Origin: Streptomyces sp. CB01881
GTDB taxonomy: Bacteria; Actinomycetota; Actinomycetes; Streptomycetales; Streptomycetaceae
NCBI RefSeq assembly: GCF_002953255.1
Contig: NZ_CP026498.1
Span: 9,450,066-9,514,065, forward strand
Length of the DNA stretch: 64,000 nucleotides
Reading direction: 5' to 3'
Shown here: positions 1-8,702 of the stretch, one piece after another
How positions within the stretch are numbered: position 1 is the stretch's first letter
How the letters are laid out: each line of letters begins with the position of its first letter
The notes under the pieces: generated by a model
The model's database searches: none
Told to the model about the DNA's origin: nothing
Seen by the model: only the letters and a program-made list of their open reading frames with translations
Translations under genes and position numbers: made by a program

Positions 1-348
1 GTGCCGGAGCTGCTGTACTTCCGCCGCGACCACCCCACCCGCGCCGAGCGGGCGAACCCCTCCAAGCGCTCCCGGTGCGTCAACCTGGACCCGCGCCGGG
101 CGGGCCCGCTGCACCCGACGCCCCGACTGCTCGCCGAGTACGTCTGGGGCTTCGTCTCGGCGGTCCGGCGGGCGCCGCTGTCCTCGTCCGACCGGCGCGC
201 CTGCTACCGCCACCTGGCCGCGTGGCTGAGCAGCCGGGCCCGGCCGGGCGCCGGCGAACGGGTCGAGGACCGCGCCCCGGTCGACCCGGCCGGGCTCACC
301 GTCTCCGTCGACGCCCTCGTGGCCGGCCGCGAGGGGCGGCAGACATGA
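1..348 (+). CDS. Family 2 glycosyltransferase, C-terminal fragment (5' end outside window)
   Basis: Only the last 115 residues are present; the gene begins upstream of the window. I recognise the tail rather than a catalytic motif: an aromatic stretch with YFRRDHP, then LDPRRAG and a helical segment with APLSSSDRRACYRHL, as in the C-terminal tails of streptomycete GT-A/family 2 glycosyltransferases that build surface polysaccharides. The catalytic GT-A fold is not in view, so substrate and linkage cannot be judged. The stop codon overlaps the next start (ATGA), so it is translationally coupled to the pyruvyl transferase gene. Confidence 0.6.
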   Translation: MPELLYFRRDHPTRAERANPSKRSRCVNLDPRRAGPLHPTPRLLAEYVWGFVSAVRRAPLSSSDRRACYRHLAAWLSSRARPGAGERVEDRAPVDPAGLTVSVDALVAGREGRQT

Positions 349-1604
349 CGTCCGCGGACCGAAAGCCGGTGCGGGTCGGGGTGTTCGGGCTGCTCGGCTC
401 CGGAAACCTCGGCAACGACGGGTCATTGGAGGCCGTGCTCGGGTACCTGCGCGCCGAACACCCGGAGGCGGTCGTGGACGCGCTGTGCGGCGGGCCCGAG
501 GCCGTGACGGCCCGGTTCCGGATCCCCGCCACGCGGCTGCACTGGAACCGCGCCGAGTACCGGACCGCGTCGCGGGCGGGCGCGATCGCGGCGAAGGGCC
601 TGGGCAAACTCGTCGACGCCGTCCGCACCGCAGCCTGGGTGCGCCGGCACGACGTGGTGATCGTGCCGGGCATGGGCGTCCTGGAGGCCACCCTGCCGCT
701 GCGGCCGTGGGGCTTCCCGTACGCGCTGTTCCTGCTCTGCGCGAGCGGCCGGCTGCTGCGCACCCGGGTCGCGCTGGTCAGTGTCGGCGCCGCCGAGATC
801 CGCAACCGGCCGACCCGGGCCCTGGTGCGCTGGTCCGCGCGGCTGGCCGCGTACCGCTCGTACCGGGACGCCCCGTCCCGCGACGCGATGCGGGCGATGG
901 GCGTGGACACCGCGCGCGACGAGGTCTACCCCGACCTCGCGTTCTCCCTGCCGACACCACCGGCGAGCACACGACCGGCCGGCGCGCCCCCGGGCTCGCC
1001 GGGCCCGGTCTGCCTCGGTGTCATGGACTTCCACGGCGGCAACGACGACCGTGCCCGGGCCGAGGAGATCCACCGGCGCTACCTCGACGGGACGATCCGG
1101 TTCGTCCGCGCGCTGGTCGAGGAGGGCAGGCCGGTCCGGCTGCTCACCGGCGACGCGTGCGACGCGTCGGTGGTCGCCGCGATCCTCGACGCCGTGGACT
1201 CGCCACTGGTCACCGCCGCCGAGCCGGCCTCACTGGCCGACCTGATGACGGAGATGGCGGCCGCCGACACCGTGGTGGCGGTCCGCTACCACAACCTGAT
1301 CTGCGCGCTGAAGACCGGTACGCCGGTACTCGCGCTCTGCTACGCGGCCAAGAGCGACGCGCTGATGGCGGAGATGGGCCTCGGCGCGTACTGCCACCCG
1401 GCGCGCGAGGTCGACGCCGACCGGCTGCTGGAGCAGTTCCGGGAACTGGAGAAGCGATCGATGGAGCTGAGACGGACCCTCACCGAGCGGAACCTGGCCG
1501 CCGCCCGGCGCCTGGAGCACCAGTTCACCGCCCTGACCGCGGCCCTCTTCCCGACGGCCGACCACGCCCACGCCCATACCCACGCCCTGCGGGAGGCCCC
1601 ATGA
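345..1604 (+). CDS. Polysaccharide pyruvyl transferase family protein
   Basis: A protein of 419 residues. The N-terminus has a Rossmann-like start with GLLGSGNLGNDGS, and the C-terminal half has the VRYHN...GTPVLAL segment of the CsaB/WcaK pyruvyl transferase family. These enzymes add a ketal-linked pyruvate from phosphoenolpyruvate to sugars of surface polymers. The ATG at 345 overlaps the stop of the glycosyltransferase gene, which fixes the start; the longer reading upstream in this frame is the antiphase shadow of that gene. The 3' end overlaps the next gene by four bases. A role in modifying a cell-wall or exopolysaccharide repeat is inferred from the context; the acceptor sugar is unknown. 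Confidence 0.8.
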   Translation: MTSADRKPVRVGVFGLLGSGNLGNDGSLEAVLGYLRAEHPEAVVDALCGGPEAVTARFRIPATRLHWNRAEYRTASRAGAIAAKGLGKLVDAVRTAAWVRRHDVVIVPGMGVLEATLPLRPWGFPYALFLLCASGRLLRTRVALVSVGAAEIRNRPTRALVRWSARLAAYRSYRDAPSRDAMRAMGVDTARDEVYPDLAFSLPTPPASTRPAGAPPGSPGPVCLGVMDFHGGNDDRARAEEIHRRYLDGTIRFVRALVEEGRPVRLLTGDACDASVVAAILDAVDSPLVTAAEPASLADLMTEMAAADTVVAVRYHNLICALKTGTPVLALCYAAKSDALMAEMGLGAYCHPAREVDADRLLEQFRELEKRSMELRRTLTERNLAAARRLEHQFTALTAALFPTADHAHAHTHALREAP

Positions 1605-2152
1605 AGGTGACCGAAGTCCCGGCGATCGCCGGCGCATACCTGTTCGAGCCGACGCCGTACGCCGACGAGCGCGGCTTCTTCTGCCGCACCTTCGACGCCG
1701 ACGTCATCCGCTCGGTGGGCCTCGACCCGGACGCCTTCGCCCAGGACAGCGTGTCCCGCTCGGTCGGGGGCGTGCTGCGCGGCCTGCACCTGCGCTCCGG
1801 CGCCGGCGAGGCCAAGCTGGTGCGGTGCTCGTACGGGAGGGTCTTCGACGTCGTCGTGGACCTGCGGCCCGACTCGCCGACCTACCGCAACCGGGCCTTC
1901 TTCGAGCTGTCCGGCGAGACGCAGGTGAGCCTGTACATCCCGGCCGGGTGCGCGCACGGCTTCCAGGCGCTCACCGGAACCGCCGACGTCTCGTACCGGA
2001 TCGACCGCCCGCACGATCCCGCCGAGGACGTCACGATCGCCTTCGACGACCCGGAACTCGCCATCCCCTGGCCGCTGCCGGCCGTCTCGGTGTCCAAGCG
2101 GGACAGAGAGGCACCGAGCCTCGCCGAAGTGCTGCGGCACGGGGAGGGGTGA
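1601..2152 (+). CDS. dTDP-4-dehydrorhamnose 3,5-epimerase (RmlC) family protein
   Basis: A cupin-fold sugar epimerase of 183 residues. The RmlC signatures are visible: DERGFFCRTF near residues 22-31, VLRGLHL with the conserved catalytic-base histidine at residue 63, IPAGCAHGFQAL, and the closing IPWPLP. RmlC-type enzymes epimerise C3 and/or C5 of NDP-4-keto-6-deoxyhexoses. Whether this one makes rhamnose or a rarer deoxysugar cannot be read from sequence; no RmlA, RmlB or RmlD gene is in view. The start overlaps the preceding stop (ATGA). With the aminotransferase that follows, a modified deoxysugar or amino-sugar branch is a reasonable inference. Confidence 0.85.
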   Translation: MKVTEVPAIAGAYLFEPTPYADERGFFCRTFDADVIRSVGLDPDAFAQDSVSRSVGGVLRGLHLRSGAGEAKLVRCSYGRVFDVVVDLRPDSPTYRNRAFFELSGETQVSLYIPAGCAHGFQALTGTADVSYRIDRPHDPAEDVTIAFDDPELAIPWPLPAVSVSKRDREAPSLAEVLRHGEG

Positions 2153-2159
2153 GGTCGGC

Positions 2160-3494
2160 GTGGACACCGGACACACCGAGGAGTTCGGCCTGCCCCGGTC
2201 GCGGGCGGCGAACGAGAGGCTGCACACCCTGATCCCCGGGGGCGCCCACACCTACGCCAAGGGCGACGACCAGTACCCCGAGGACCTCGCCCCGGTCATC
2301 AGCCACGGCCGCGGTGCCCACGTGTGGGACATCGACGGCAACCGCTACGTCGAGTACGGCTCCGGCCTGCGGTCGGTCAGCCTCGGCCACGCCCACCCAC
2401 GCGTGCTGGAGGCGGTGCGGCGGGAACTCGACCGCGGCAGCAACTTCGTCCGGCCGTCCATCGTGGAGGTCGAGGCCGCGGAACGCTTCCTGGCCACGGT
2501 GCCGACCGCCGAGATGGTGAAGTTCGCGAAGAACGGGTCAGACGTCACCACCGCCGCCGTGCGACTCGCCCGCGCCGTCACCGGGCGCCAGCGGGTGGCC
2601 ATCTGCGGCGACCATCCGTTCTTCTCCACCGACGACTGGTTCATCGGCACCACACCGATGGACGCCGGCATCCCGGCCGCGACCACCGAGCTCACCGTGG
2701 CGTTCCCCTACGGAGACCTGGCCGCCACGGAGGAGCTGCTCACCCGGCACCGGGACGAGATCGCCTGCCTGATCCTCGAACCCGCCGGCCACACCGAACC
2801 GCCGCCCGGGTACCTCGCCGGCCTGCGCGAACTGGCCGACCGGCACGGCTGCGTACTGGTCTTCGATGAGATGATCACCGGCTTCCGCTGGTCCGAGGCG
2901 GGCGCCCAGGGCCTGTACGGCGTCGTCCCCGACCTCTCCACCTTCGGCAAGGCGCTGGGCAACGGGTTCGCCGTCTCCGCGCTGGCCGGGCGCCGCGACC
3001 TGATGGAGCGGGGCGGGCTTCGTCACTCCGGCGACCGGGTGTTCCTGTTGTCCACCACGCACGGTGCGGAGACGCACTCGCTGGCCGCCGCGATGGCCGT
3101 GCAGACCACCTACGTCGAGGAGGGCGTCACCGCTCGGCTGCACACCCTCGGCGAGCGGTTGGCCGCCGGTGTCCGCGAGGCCGCCGCAGGCACGGGCGTC
3201 GGCGACCACCTCGTCCTCCGGGGCCGGTCCAGCAACCTGGTCTTCGCCACCCTCGACGAGAACCGGCAGCCGTCGCAGCAGTACCGCACCCTGTTCCTGC
3301 GCCAGCTCCTCGCGGGCGGAGTGCTGGCACCGTCGTTCGTGGTGAGCAGCGCGCTCGGCGACGCCGACATCGACCGCACCGTCGACGTGGTGGCCCGGGC
3401 ATGTGCCGTGTACCGGAAGGCGCTGGACGCCGCCGACCCCACCCCCTGGCTCGCCGGGCGGCCGGTGAAGCCCGTATTCCGCCGGCTGGCGTGA
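2160..3494 (+). CDS. Class III PLP-dependent aminotransferase, glutamate-1-semialdehyde aminomutase-like
   Basis: A protein of 444 residues of aspartate aminotransferase fold type I, class III. Visible signatures are HVWDIDGNRYVEYGSG near residues 54-69, the cofactor-ring segment VFDEMITGFR, and STFGKALGNG with the Schiff-base lysine at about residue 264. It starts with GTG seven bases after the preceding stop, with a GGGGAGGGG ribosome-binding site overlapping that stop. Although HemL-like, its place at the end of a polysaccharide operon argues for a biosynthetic transaminase or aminomutase acting on a sugar or polymer precursor rather than housekeeping tetrapyrrole synthesis. That role is inference. 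Confidence 0.8.
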   Translation: MDTGHTEEFGLPRSRAANERLHTLIPGGAHTYAKGDDQYPEDLAPVISHGRGAHVWDIDGNRYVEYGSGLRSVSLGHAHPRVLEAVRRELDRGSNFVRPSIVEVEAAERFLATVPTAEMVKFAKNGSDVTTAAVRLARAVTGRQRVAICGDHPFFSTDDWFIGTTPMDAGIPAATTELTVAFPYGDLAATEELLTRHRDEIACLILEPAGHTEPPPGYLAGLRELADRHGCVLVFDEMITGFRWSEAGAQGLYGVVPDLSTFGKALGNGFAVSALAGRRDLMERGGLRHSGDRVFLLSTTHGAETHSLAAAMAVQTTYVEEGVTARLHTLGERLAAGVREAAAGTGVGDHLVLRGRSSNLVFATLDENRQPSQQYRTLFLRQLLAGGVLAPSFVVSSALGDADIDRTVDVVARACAVYRKALDAADPTPWLAGRPVKPVFRRLA

Positions 3495-3531
3495 CGTGAC
3501 GCGACATCACGTGAGGTGACGTCAGCGACGC

Positions 3532-4206
3532 TCACGCCGACAGGCGACCGCGTGGCCGGTCGGCCATCCGGTCGACCAGCCACACTGTCGTCGGCACCAC
3601 CGCCAACGCGGTGCACCAGCCGCCGAGGACGTCGGTCGGGTAGTGCGCGTCCAGAGCGACCTGCGCCCAGCCCATGGCGGCGCCGGCGACCAGCGCCGCG
3701 GCGAGCACGAGCAGGGTGCCGGCCGTCCCGCCGAGGCCGGGCCCGTCCCGGCCTCGGCGGCGGGTCGCGAGCATCGCCACCACGAGGGCGAGCGCGGTGG
3801 CGAAGGCGGTGTGCCCGCTCGGGTAGGACAGGTACCCACCGTGGATGGTGCGTCCCACCAGGTGCTTGAGCAGCGCCGTCGTCCCCACCGCGATGCCGAC
3901 TCCCGCAACGATGAACACCGCTGCCCGAGGACGCCGGAGCAGCAGGCAGCCCGTCACGATGGCCGCGACCAGCGTCGTCGCTCCCACCGGCTCCCCCAGG
4001 GAGTCCATCGCCAACGCGGCGGACCGCCACGGCGGCCCCACACCGTCCACCGCCGCCCGGATCCGGGTGTCCACCATGCCGGGCTCGCCCTCGTCGGCAT
4101 ACCGGAGCCCGAGCACGACGACCACCAACGCGGCGAAGGCCGCCATCAGCCCGAGCCCCAGGCGCAGCGCCGGGGGCAGCACCACAGGCGCCGGCCGGCC
4201 GGTCAC
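3532..4206 (-). CDS. PAP2 (phosphatidic acid phosphatase type 2) family membrane phosphatase
   Basis: An integral membrane protein of 224 residues with about five or six hydrophobic segments. The three PAP2 motifs are present in order: KHLVGRTIHGG, YPSGHTAF, and QVALDAHYPTDVLGG, carrying the catalytic histidines. Family members remove phosphate from lipid phosphates such as phosphatidic acid or undecaprenyl pyrophosphate at the outer membrane face. The GTG start at 4206 overlaps the stop of the upstream 118-residue gene (GTGA), so the two are coupled. It converges with the aminotransferase gene. Confidence 0.85.
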   Translation of the reverse strand: MTGRPAPVVLPPALRLGLGLMAAFAALVVVVLGLRYADEGEPGMVDTRIRAAVDGVGPPWRSAALAMDSLGEPVGATTLVAAIVTGCLLLRRPRAAVFIVAGVGIAVGTTALLKHLVGRTIHGGYLSYPSGHTAFATALALVVAMLATRRRGRDGPGLGGTAGTLLVLAAALVAGAAMGWAQVALDAHYPTDVLGGWCTALAVVPTTVWLVDRMADRPRGRLSA

Positions 4207-4559
4207 ACGCCCACCGCGTCCGGTCGGCCTGCGGCCACAACGGCGGGGCGTTGTTTCCGGACGACTCCGGTGACCGCAAGTCCGGGCACGCCACGGCCTG
4301 TGCGTCCCGTCACGACCTCAGCTCCCGCAGGCAGCTCAGAATTCGGGCACCGGTCCCCGACCGCTTCCACGGCCCCGGCGAACGCCCGCACTTCGCCGAA
4401 CACGGCACCCGGCCCGCCGCCGGGCTCCCGCACCGCCCGGTACGGTCCCCAGGCGCTCCCGTCGAAGTACTCGATGCCACCCGGGCCGACCCGGGCGCCG
4501 TCCTTCACCCGGACCGGCTGCTGTTCTGATGTCCGCTCAGGCTCCACCTCTGCAGGCAT
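4203..4559 (-). CDS. Hypothetical protein (118 aa), coupled to the PAP2 gene
   Basis: A small soluble-looking protein with no signal peptide or membrane segment. A middle patch with GGIEYFDGSAWGPYRAV resembles short streptomycete proteins of unknown function. The ATG at 4559 was chosen because the protein-like composition starts there; upstream sequence in the frame is unconvincing. Its stop overlaps the PAP2 start by four bases, which supports real translation. I do not recognise a function. Confidence 0.5.
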   Translation of the reverse strand: MPAEVEPERTSEQQPVRVKDGARVGPGGIEYFDGSAWGPYRAVREPGGGPGAVFGEVRAFAGAVEAVGDRCPNSELPAGAEVVTGRTGRGVPGLAVTGVVRKQRPAVVAAGRPDAVGV

Positions 4560-4805
4560 GGGCCGATTATCCCAGCAGCCCACCGGCGCCGACAGCCGTT
4601 CACGAAGAACAGCTCCACCCGGATCGAGCCGGACGTCGGCGCGCAGCGCCAGGCGTCGCGGAAACGAGGCGCGACACCTTTCCCTCGTCCCCGTGCGCGC
4701 CCGACACCCGCGAACCGACCACCGCCCCCGTACGGGCGCTGCCTCGGCGCCACTCGTGGAACCCTCGAACGCGTGACCGCATCGGTTGGCGGATGGCATC
4801 CTGAG

Positions 4806-5150
4806 ATGATCAAGCTTCGCAGTCGCACCGCGGTCTTCGACATCGACGGAACTCTCTGCTTCGACGGGCGGACGCTGGGGCTGACGGTCAATCACCACCT
4901 CGACGAGGGGATCATCGACTACGCGCCCGGGGCGACCACGAAGTGGGAAGCCCTGCAAGCGCTGGAGATCAGCGACTACGCCGCATTCGGCAACGACATC
5001 AACGACCTCGATCTCCTGCGGAACGCGGAACGTTCCGTGCGCGTCGGCTCCCACCCGAGCCTCGACGGCGCCGCTCAGATCACCGTGCCGGCTTCACCGG
5101 AGGACGTCGCCGGGGCGATCAACCTGCTGGCCGCCGCTGCCCGCAGCTGA
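4806..5150 (+). pseudogene. HAD-superfamily hydrolase with the middle of the protein missing
   Basis: The N-terminus carries HAD motif I (VFDIDGTL, nucleophile Asp) and the C-terminus carries motif IV (FGNDINDLDLL) and the usual tail. However, only about 50 residues separate them, where Cof-type HAD phosphatases have 150-200 including the cap domain and motifs II and III. The reading frame is intact, so this looks like an in-frame internal deletion of 100 or more residues. GTG at 4773 is an alternative start in frame; neither start has a strong ribosome-binding site. It is most likely non-functional; a minimal HAD protein is possible. Confidence 0.6.
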
Positions 5151-5197
5151 TCGCGGACAGCGGTGCACACCCCACCCTCCCGGTGGGCGCGGGTCCG

Positions 5198-5862
5198 CTA
5201 ACCGAGGTCGAGAAGCTGTTCGTGGAAGCCGCCGTAGCCTCGCCCGGTGTCGACCAGGTGGATCTCCAGAATCCAGTGGCAGACGCGCCCGGCGCGGTCG
5301 GTACGACGCATGGGCGTGGTGTTCCCCGACGCGATGTAGGACTCGATCTCGGCCGCGTCGATCTTCCCGTGCGGGAACTCGCCCACGAGGTGCCCGGCGT
5401 GACCTGTGCCGCCGAGCGTCCAGCCCGCTTCGTGGGCGAGCCGCTGGATCTCGGCGTGGAGCTGGGCGCCGGTGATGTCGGGCCGCTCGGCGAAGTACCT
5501 GCGGCCGGCGTCGAAATGGCGGGCGGATCGCCGGCGAGGCGGTGCTTGAGAGGATCGTCGCCGAGAACGTAGGTGCGGCCGAGGTCGGCTTCGAACTCCT
5601 CGAATATCGGGCCGAAGTCGGCGAACACGATGTCGTCGCGCTCCACGGTCCGGTCCGGCGGGTTCTCCTGGTAGGGGAACAGGGTGTGCGGACCGGATCG
5701 GACGATCCGCTTGTGCCAGTGCCGGGTCGTCCCGAACATCTCGTTCGCCAGGTCGCGGATCCGGTTGCTGATCGCCTGCTCGGTCTCACCAGGGGCGATG
5801 ATCCCGCGCTCCGTCGCCTCGTCGAAGAGGGCGATGGCTTTCCCCTGCGCGTCGAGCAGACA
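5198..5862 (-). pseudogene. M24 family metallopeptidase (Xaa-Pro aminopeptidase-like), frameshifted and 5'-truncated
   Basis: Protein similarity to M24-fold aminopeptidase-like enzymes runs through two frames. The first segment (about 5862 to 5525) holds ISNRIRDLANEMFG, HWHKRIVRSG and VFADFGPIFEEFEADLGRT; the second (about 5522 to 5198) holds FDAGRRYFAERPDI, GGTGHAGHLVGEFPHGK and a GYGGFHEQLLDLG ending. One base appears to be missing near 5522. No plausible start precedes the first segment: between about 5863 and 5953 a different frame holds an unrelated-looking fragment (ATVKTVTDKGDAAG...VSNEL), suggesting a rearrangement joint. A sequencing indel could explain the frameshift but not the missing 5' end. 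Confidence 0.7.
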
Positions 5863-6145
5863 GCTCGTTGCTGACGAAAACGGTGGGGGTGCCGGCCGCG
5901 TCGCCCTTGTCGGTGACGGTCTTCACGGTGGCGGGGCTGGCGGAGGCGAACACGGCACCTCCCCGACGACGCCACGGGCCCGCCGTACCCGGTCCGCCGG
6001 AAGCCCGGCGCGCGGGTGGGCGGCGGCCCTCCTATCGTGGAATTGAGCGTCCACAGAGGAATCGCCCCTGCCATGGGCCCGCGCCGGCTCCCGGCGCCCC
6101 GTCCCCCAGCACTACAACACGTCACCGCACTTACGGGGAGTCATC

Positions 6146-8011
6146 ATGACTACGCCCCGCGACTCCCGTCGGCCCGCCCCGGACCGGACCGGCGGCGGAT
6201 ACCGCACCTCCTTCCCCTGGCGGATCATCACCAGCGCGTCCGAGTACGTCGACCGGCGCATCGGCTGGGACAGGCTGCCGGTCGCTCCGGGCCTGCTGAC
6301 CCTCCTCGGGCTGCGGGTCGGACTGCGTCAGCAGAACCTCCACGACACCGGCCGGATCCCCTCCGTCGATCCACCAACCCCCGCACCCGCGTCCGCGAAA
6401 CAGCGGGTCAACCGGACTGCCGACGGCAGCCACAACGACCTCGGCGAGCCCCGGATGGGCATGGCAGGCACCCGCTTCGGTCGCAACGTCCCGCTGGACC
6501 GGATCGCCACGGCCACGCCCGACTCCGTCCTGTCCAGGCCGAACCCGCGCGAGGTCAGCCGCGCCCTGCTCACCCGGCACGAGCTGATCGCGGCCGAGTC
6601 GGTCAACTCCCTGGTCGCCGCCTGGCTGCAGTTCATGATCCGCGACTGGTTCAGCCACGGTACGAGCCCCACCGACCACCCGTGGGAGGTGCCGCTGCTG
6701 GACGACGACCCGTGGCCCGAGCGGCCGATGCGGATCATGCGGACACCGGACGACCCGACCCGGGACCCGCACGCGCCCGCCGGGACCCCCGACACCCGCG
6801 TCAACGTCTCCTCCCACTGGTGGGACGCCTCTCAGCTCTACGGCAATGACGGGACCGAACAGCGCCTGCTGCGCACCGGAGAGCTGGGCAAGCTGCACGT
6901 GTGGGACAACGGACAGACCCCGTTCTCCGCGGACCCCTCCCGTGACCCCTCCCTCCTCCCCGGCTTCTGGCTGGGCCTGGCCCTGATGCAGGGCCTCTTC
7001 GTCCGGGAGCACAACGCGATCTGCGACCACCTGCACGGCGCCTACCCGTCCTGGGACGACGAGGAGCTGTTCCAGCGGGCCCGGCTCGTCAACGCCGCGC
7101 TCCTCGCCAAGATCCACACCGTGGAGTGGACGCCGGCCGTGATCAGCCACCCCACCACCGTCGCCGCCCTGCGGGCCAACTGGTGGGGCGTCGCGGGCGA
7201 ACGCGTGCACAGGCTGTTCGGCCGGATCAGCGGGAGCGAGGTCGTCAGCGGCATCCCCGGAGGCGGCACCGACCACTACGGCGTCCCCTACTCCCTCACC
7301 GAGGAGTTCGTGGCCGTCTACCGCATGCACCCGCTCGTCCGCGACGACTGGCCCCTGCGGTCCGCCGACGACGACGCCGGCCTGCGGCAGTGCACGTTCC
7401 GTGACCTCTCGGGGCCCGACGCGCTGAAGGTCCTCGGCACCCTGCGGACGGCCGACCTGCTGTACAGCTTCGGCACGCTCCCGCCGGGCCTGGTCACCCT
7501 GCACAACTTCCCGAGGTTCCTCCAGGAGTACCGGCGTCCGGACGGGAACCTGCAGGACCTCGCCGCCACCGACATCCTGCGCAGCAGGGAGCTGGGCGTT
7601 CCCCGCTACAACGAGTTCCGGCGGCTGCTGCGGCTGAAGCCCGCGCAGGACTTCCGGGAGCTGACGGACAACCCGGAGTGGGCCGAGGAGATCGAGCGGC
7701 TCTACGAGGGCGACATCGAGAAGGTCGACCTGACGGTCGGGATGTACGCGGAGAAGCTGCCCACCGGATTCGCCTTCAGCGACACCGCGTTCCGCATCTT
7801 CGTCCTGATGGCGTCACGGCGGCTGAACAGCGACCGCTTCTTCACCGAGTACTACACCCCCGGGGTGTACTCCAGGGCCGGCATGGCCTGGATCGACGAC
7901 AACACCATGGTCACGGTGCTGCTGCGCCACCACCCTGAGCTACGGACGGCCCTCGCGGGCCTGACGAACGCCTTCGTGCCGTGGCACACCGCCGGGAGGC
8001 CGGCGAGCTGA
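6146..8011 (+). CDS. Animal-heme-peroxidase family protein, alpha-dioxygenase-like
   Basis: A protein of 621 residues resembling plant fatty-acid alpha-dioxygenases of the peroxidase-cyclooxygenase superfamily. Diagnostic stretches are LQFMIRDWFSHGT (distal heme His at about 171), LAKIHTVEWT, LRANWWG, HYGVPYSLTEEF and VYRMH (candidate catalytic Tyr 392 and proximal heme His 395). This spacing matches the plant Tyr/His pair. The family uses heme and O2 to make 2-hydroperoxy fatty acids, which break down to aldehydes one carbon shorter. A GGGGAG ribosome-binding site lies six bases before the ATG. There is no signal peptide. It looks monocistronic, ending in a repeat hairpin. The family call is firm; alpha-dioxygenase rather than simple peroxidase activity is inference. 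Confidence 0.82.
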   Translation: MTTPRDSRRPAPDRTGGGYRTSFPWRIITSASEYVDRRIGWDRLPVAPGLLTLLGLRVGLRQQNLHDTGRIPSVDPPTPAPASAKQRVNRTADGSHNDLGEPRMGMAGTRFGRNVPLDRIATATPDSVLSRPNPREVSRALLTRHELIAAESVNSLVAAWLQFMIRDWFSHGTSPTDHPWEVPLLDDDPWPERPMRIMRTPDDPTRDPHAPAGTPDTRVNVSSHWWDASQLYGNDGTEQRLLRTGELGKLHVWDNGQTPFSADPSRDPSLLPGFWLGLALMQGLFVREHNAICDHLHGAYPSWDDEELFQRARLVNAALLAKIHTVEWTPAVISHPTTVAALRANWWGVAGERVHRLFGRISGSEVVSGIPGGGTDHYGVPYSLTEEFVAVYRMHPLVRDDWPLRSADDDAGLRQCTFRDLSGPDALKVLGTLRTADLLYSFGTLPPGLVTLHNFPRFLQEYRRPDGNLQDLAATDILRSRELGVPRYNEFRRLLRLKPAQDFRELTDNPEWAEEIERLYEGDIEKVDLTVGMYAEKLPTGFAFSDTAFRIFVLMASRRLNSDRFFTEYYTPGVYSRAGMAWIDDNTMVTVLLRHHPELRTALAGLTNAFVPWHTAGRPAS

Positions 8012-8056
8012 CGTGCCTCCCCCGGCGAACGACGGGGCTTCCCGCCAGGCCGCCCG

Positions 8057-8116
8057 CCGGTCCGGTCCGGACCGGACCGGACCGGACCGGACCGGACCGG
8101 TCCGGTCCGGTCCGGT
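8057..8116. repeat. Twelve CCGGW pentamers forming a self-complementary array, likely terminator
   Basis: Two CCGGT units are followed by six CCGGA units and four CCGGT units with no interruption. CCGGA and CCGGT arrays are complementary to each other, so the RNA can fold into a long GC-rich hairpin. It starts 46 bases after the dioxygenase stop, so a role as its transcription terminator is likely. Slippage in a pentamer array would also make it hypervariable. Confidence 0.7.
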
Positions 8117-8432
8117 TCACGCCGACACGGGCGGGCCGTCGGACCGGACGCCGCCCGCGCCTCCGGCTGCCACCGGCGGTTTACGTCCGGGCCCCGGTGT
8201 GCCAGGCTGAAAGCGTGCGTGGGTTCCCCGCACCCGACGGCGGGAGACCCGGCTCCGGCGTTCCGGAATTGTCACCGTCCGTCACCCGAACCGGTGCGGG
8301 CCAGCGGTGACGCTGTGTGCCCGGGATCCGGTCGGCCGGGCCCGGAGGCGCCGTCGGACGCGGCGGGCAGCCCGGTCCCGCGCTCACGCACCGCAGCCGC
8401 CGAGCGGGGCCGCCGGCAAGGTGGTGAGTGTC
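8117..8432. other. Intergenic stretch upstream of the M14 pair
   Basis: I see no convincing gene here. An in-frame upstream extension of the next gene (GTG at 8307) reads as an arginine-rich, unlikely protein, so I treat this as leader and promoter sequence. No clear -10/-35 pair stands out. Confidence 0.4.
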
Positions 8433-8699
8433 GTGAGCCTGGTTCAGATCGAAGGTTCCGAGGATGTGCTGCGTGCCGTGCAGGGCATTCCGGAGCTCCA
8501 TCTGGTGCGTTCGAGCCTGGAGGCCCGTTCCGACTACCAGTACAAGGTCGCGGCGTACGCGTCCGACCGGGCGGTCGAAGCCGCGGTCGCGCAGGGTGCG
8601 CAGGTGACGGTACTGCTCTCCTCGGAGGGCGTCGACGAGCACCGCGCCCGGACGTCGGCCGTGATCGGCCGGGGGTACGCCGAGCGCGGGGAGGTGTGA
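8433..8699 (+). CDS. Small protein resembling an M14 carboxypeptidase prosegment domain
   Basis: A protein of 88 residues starting with GTG at 8433 (GTG at 8424 is an equal alternative). The central pattern YQYKVAAYASDRAVEAAVAQ followed by GAQVTVL resembles the alpha/beta prosegment that some actinobacterial M14 carboxypeptidases carry at their N-terminus. Here it is a separate polypeptide ending three bases before the peptidase start. It could be a folding chaperone or inhibitor of the peptidase. That function is inference from layout and fold resemblance only. Confidence 0.55.
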   Translation: MSLVQIEGSEDVLRAVQGIPELHLVRSSLEARSDYQYKVAAYASDRAVEAAVAQGAQVTVLLSSEGVDEHRARTSAVIGRGYAERGEV

Positions 8700-8702
8700 G
8701 CG

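Noticed and set aside
3492..3530. GTGACG-rich inverted repeat between the aminotransferase and PAP2 genes as a terminator
   Set aside because: Only about six base pairs of stem; too weak to call.
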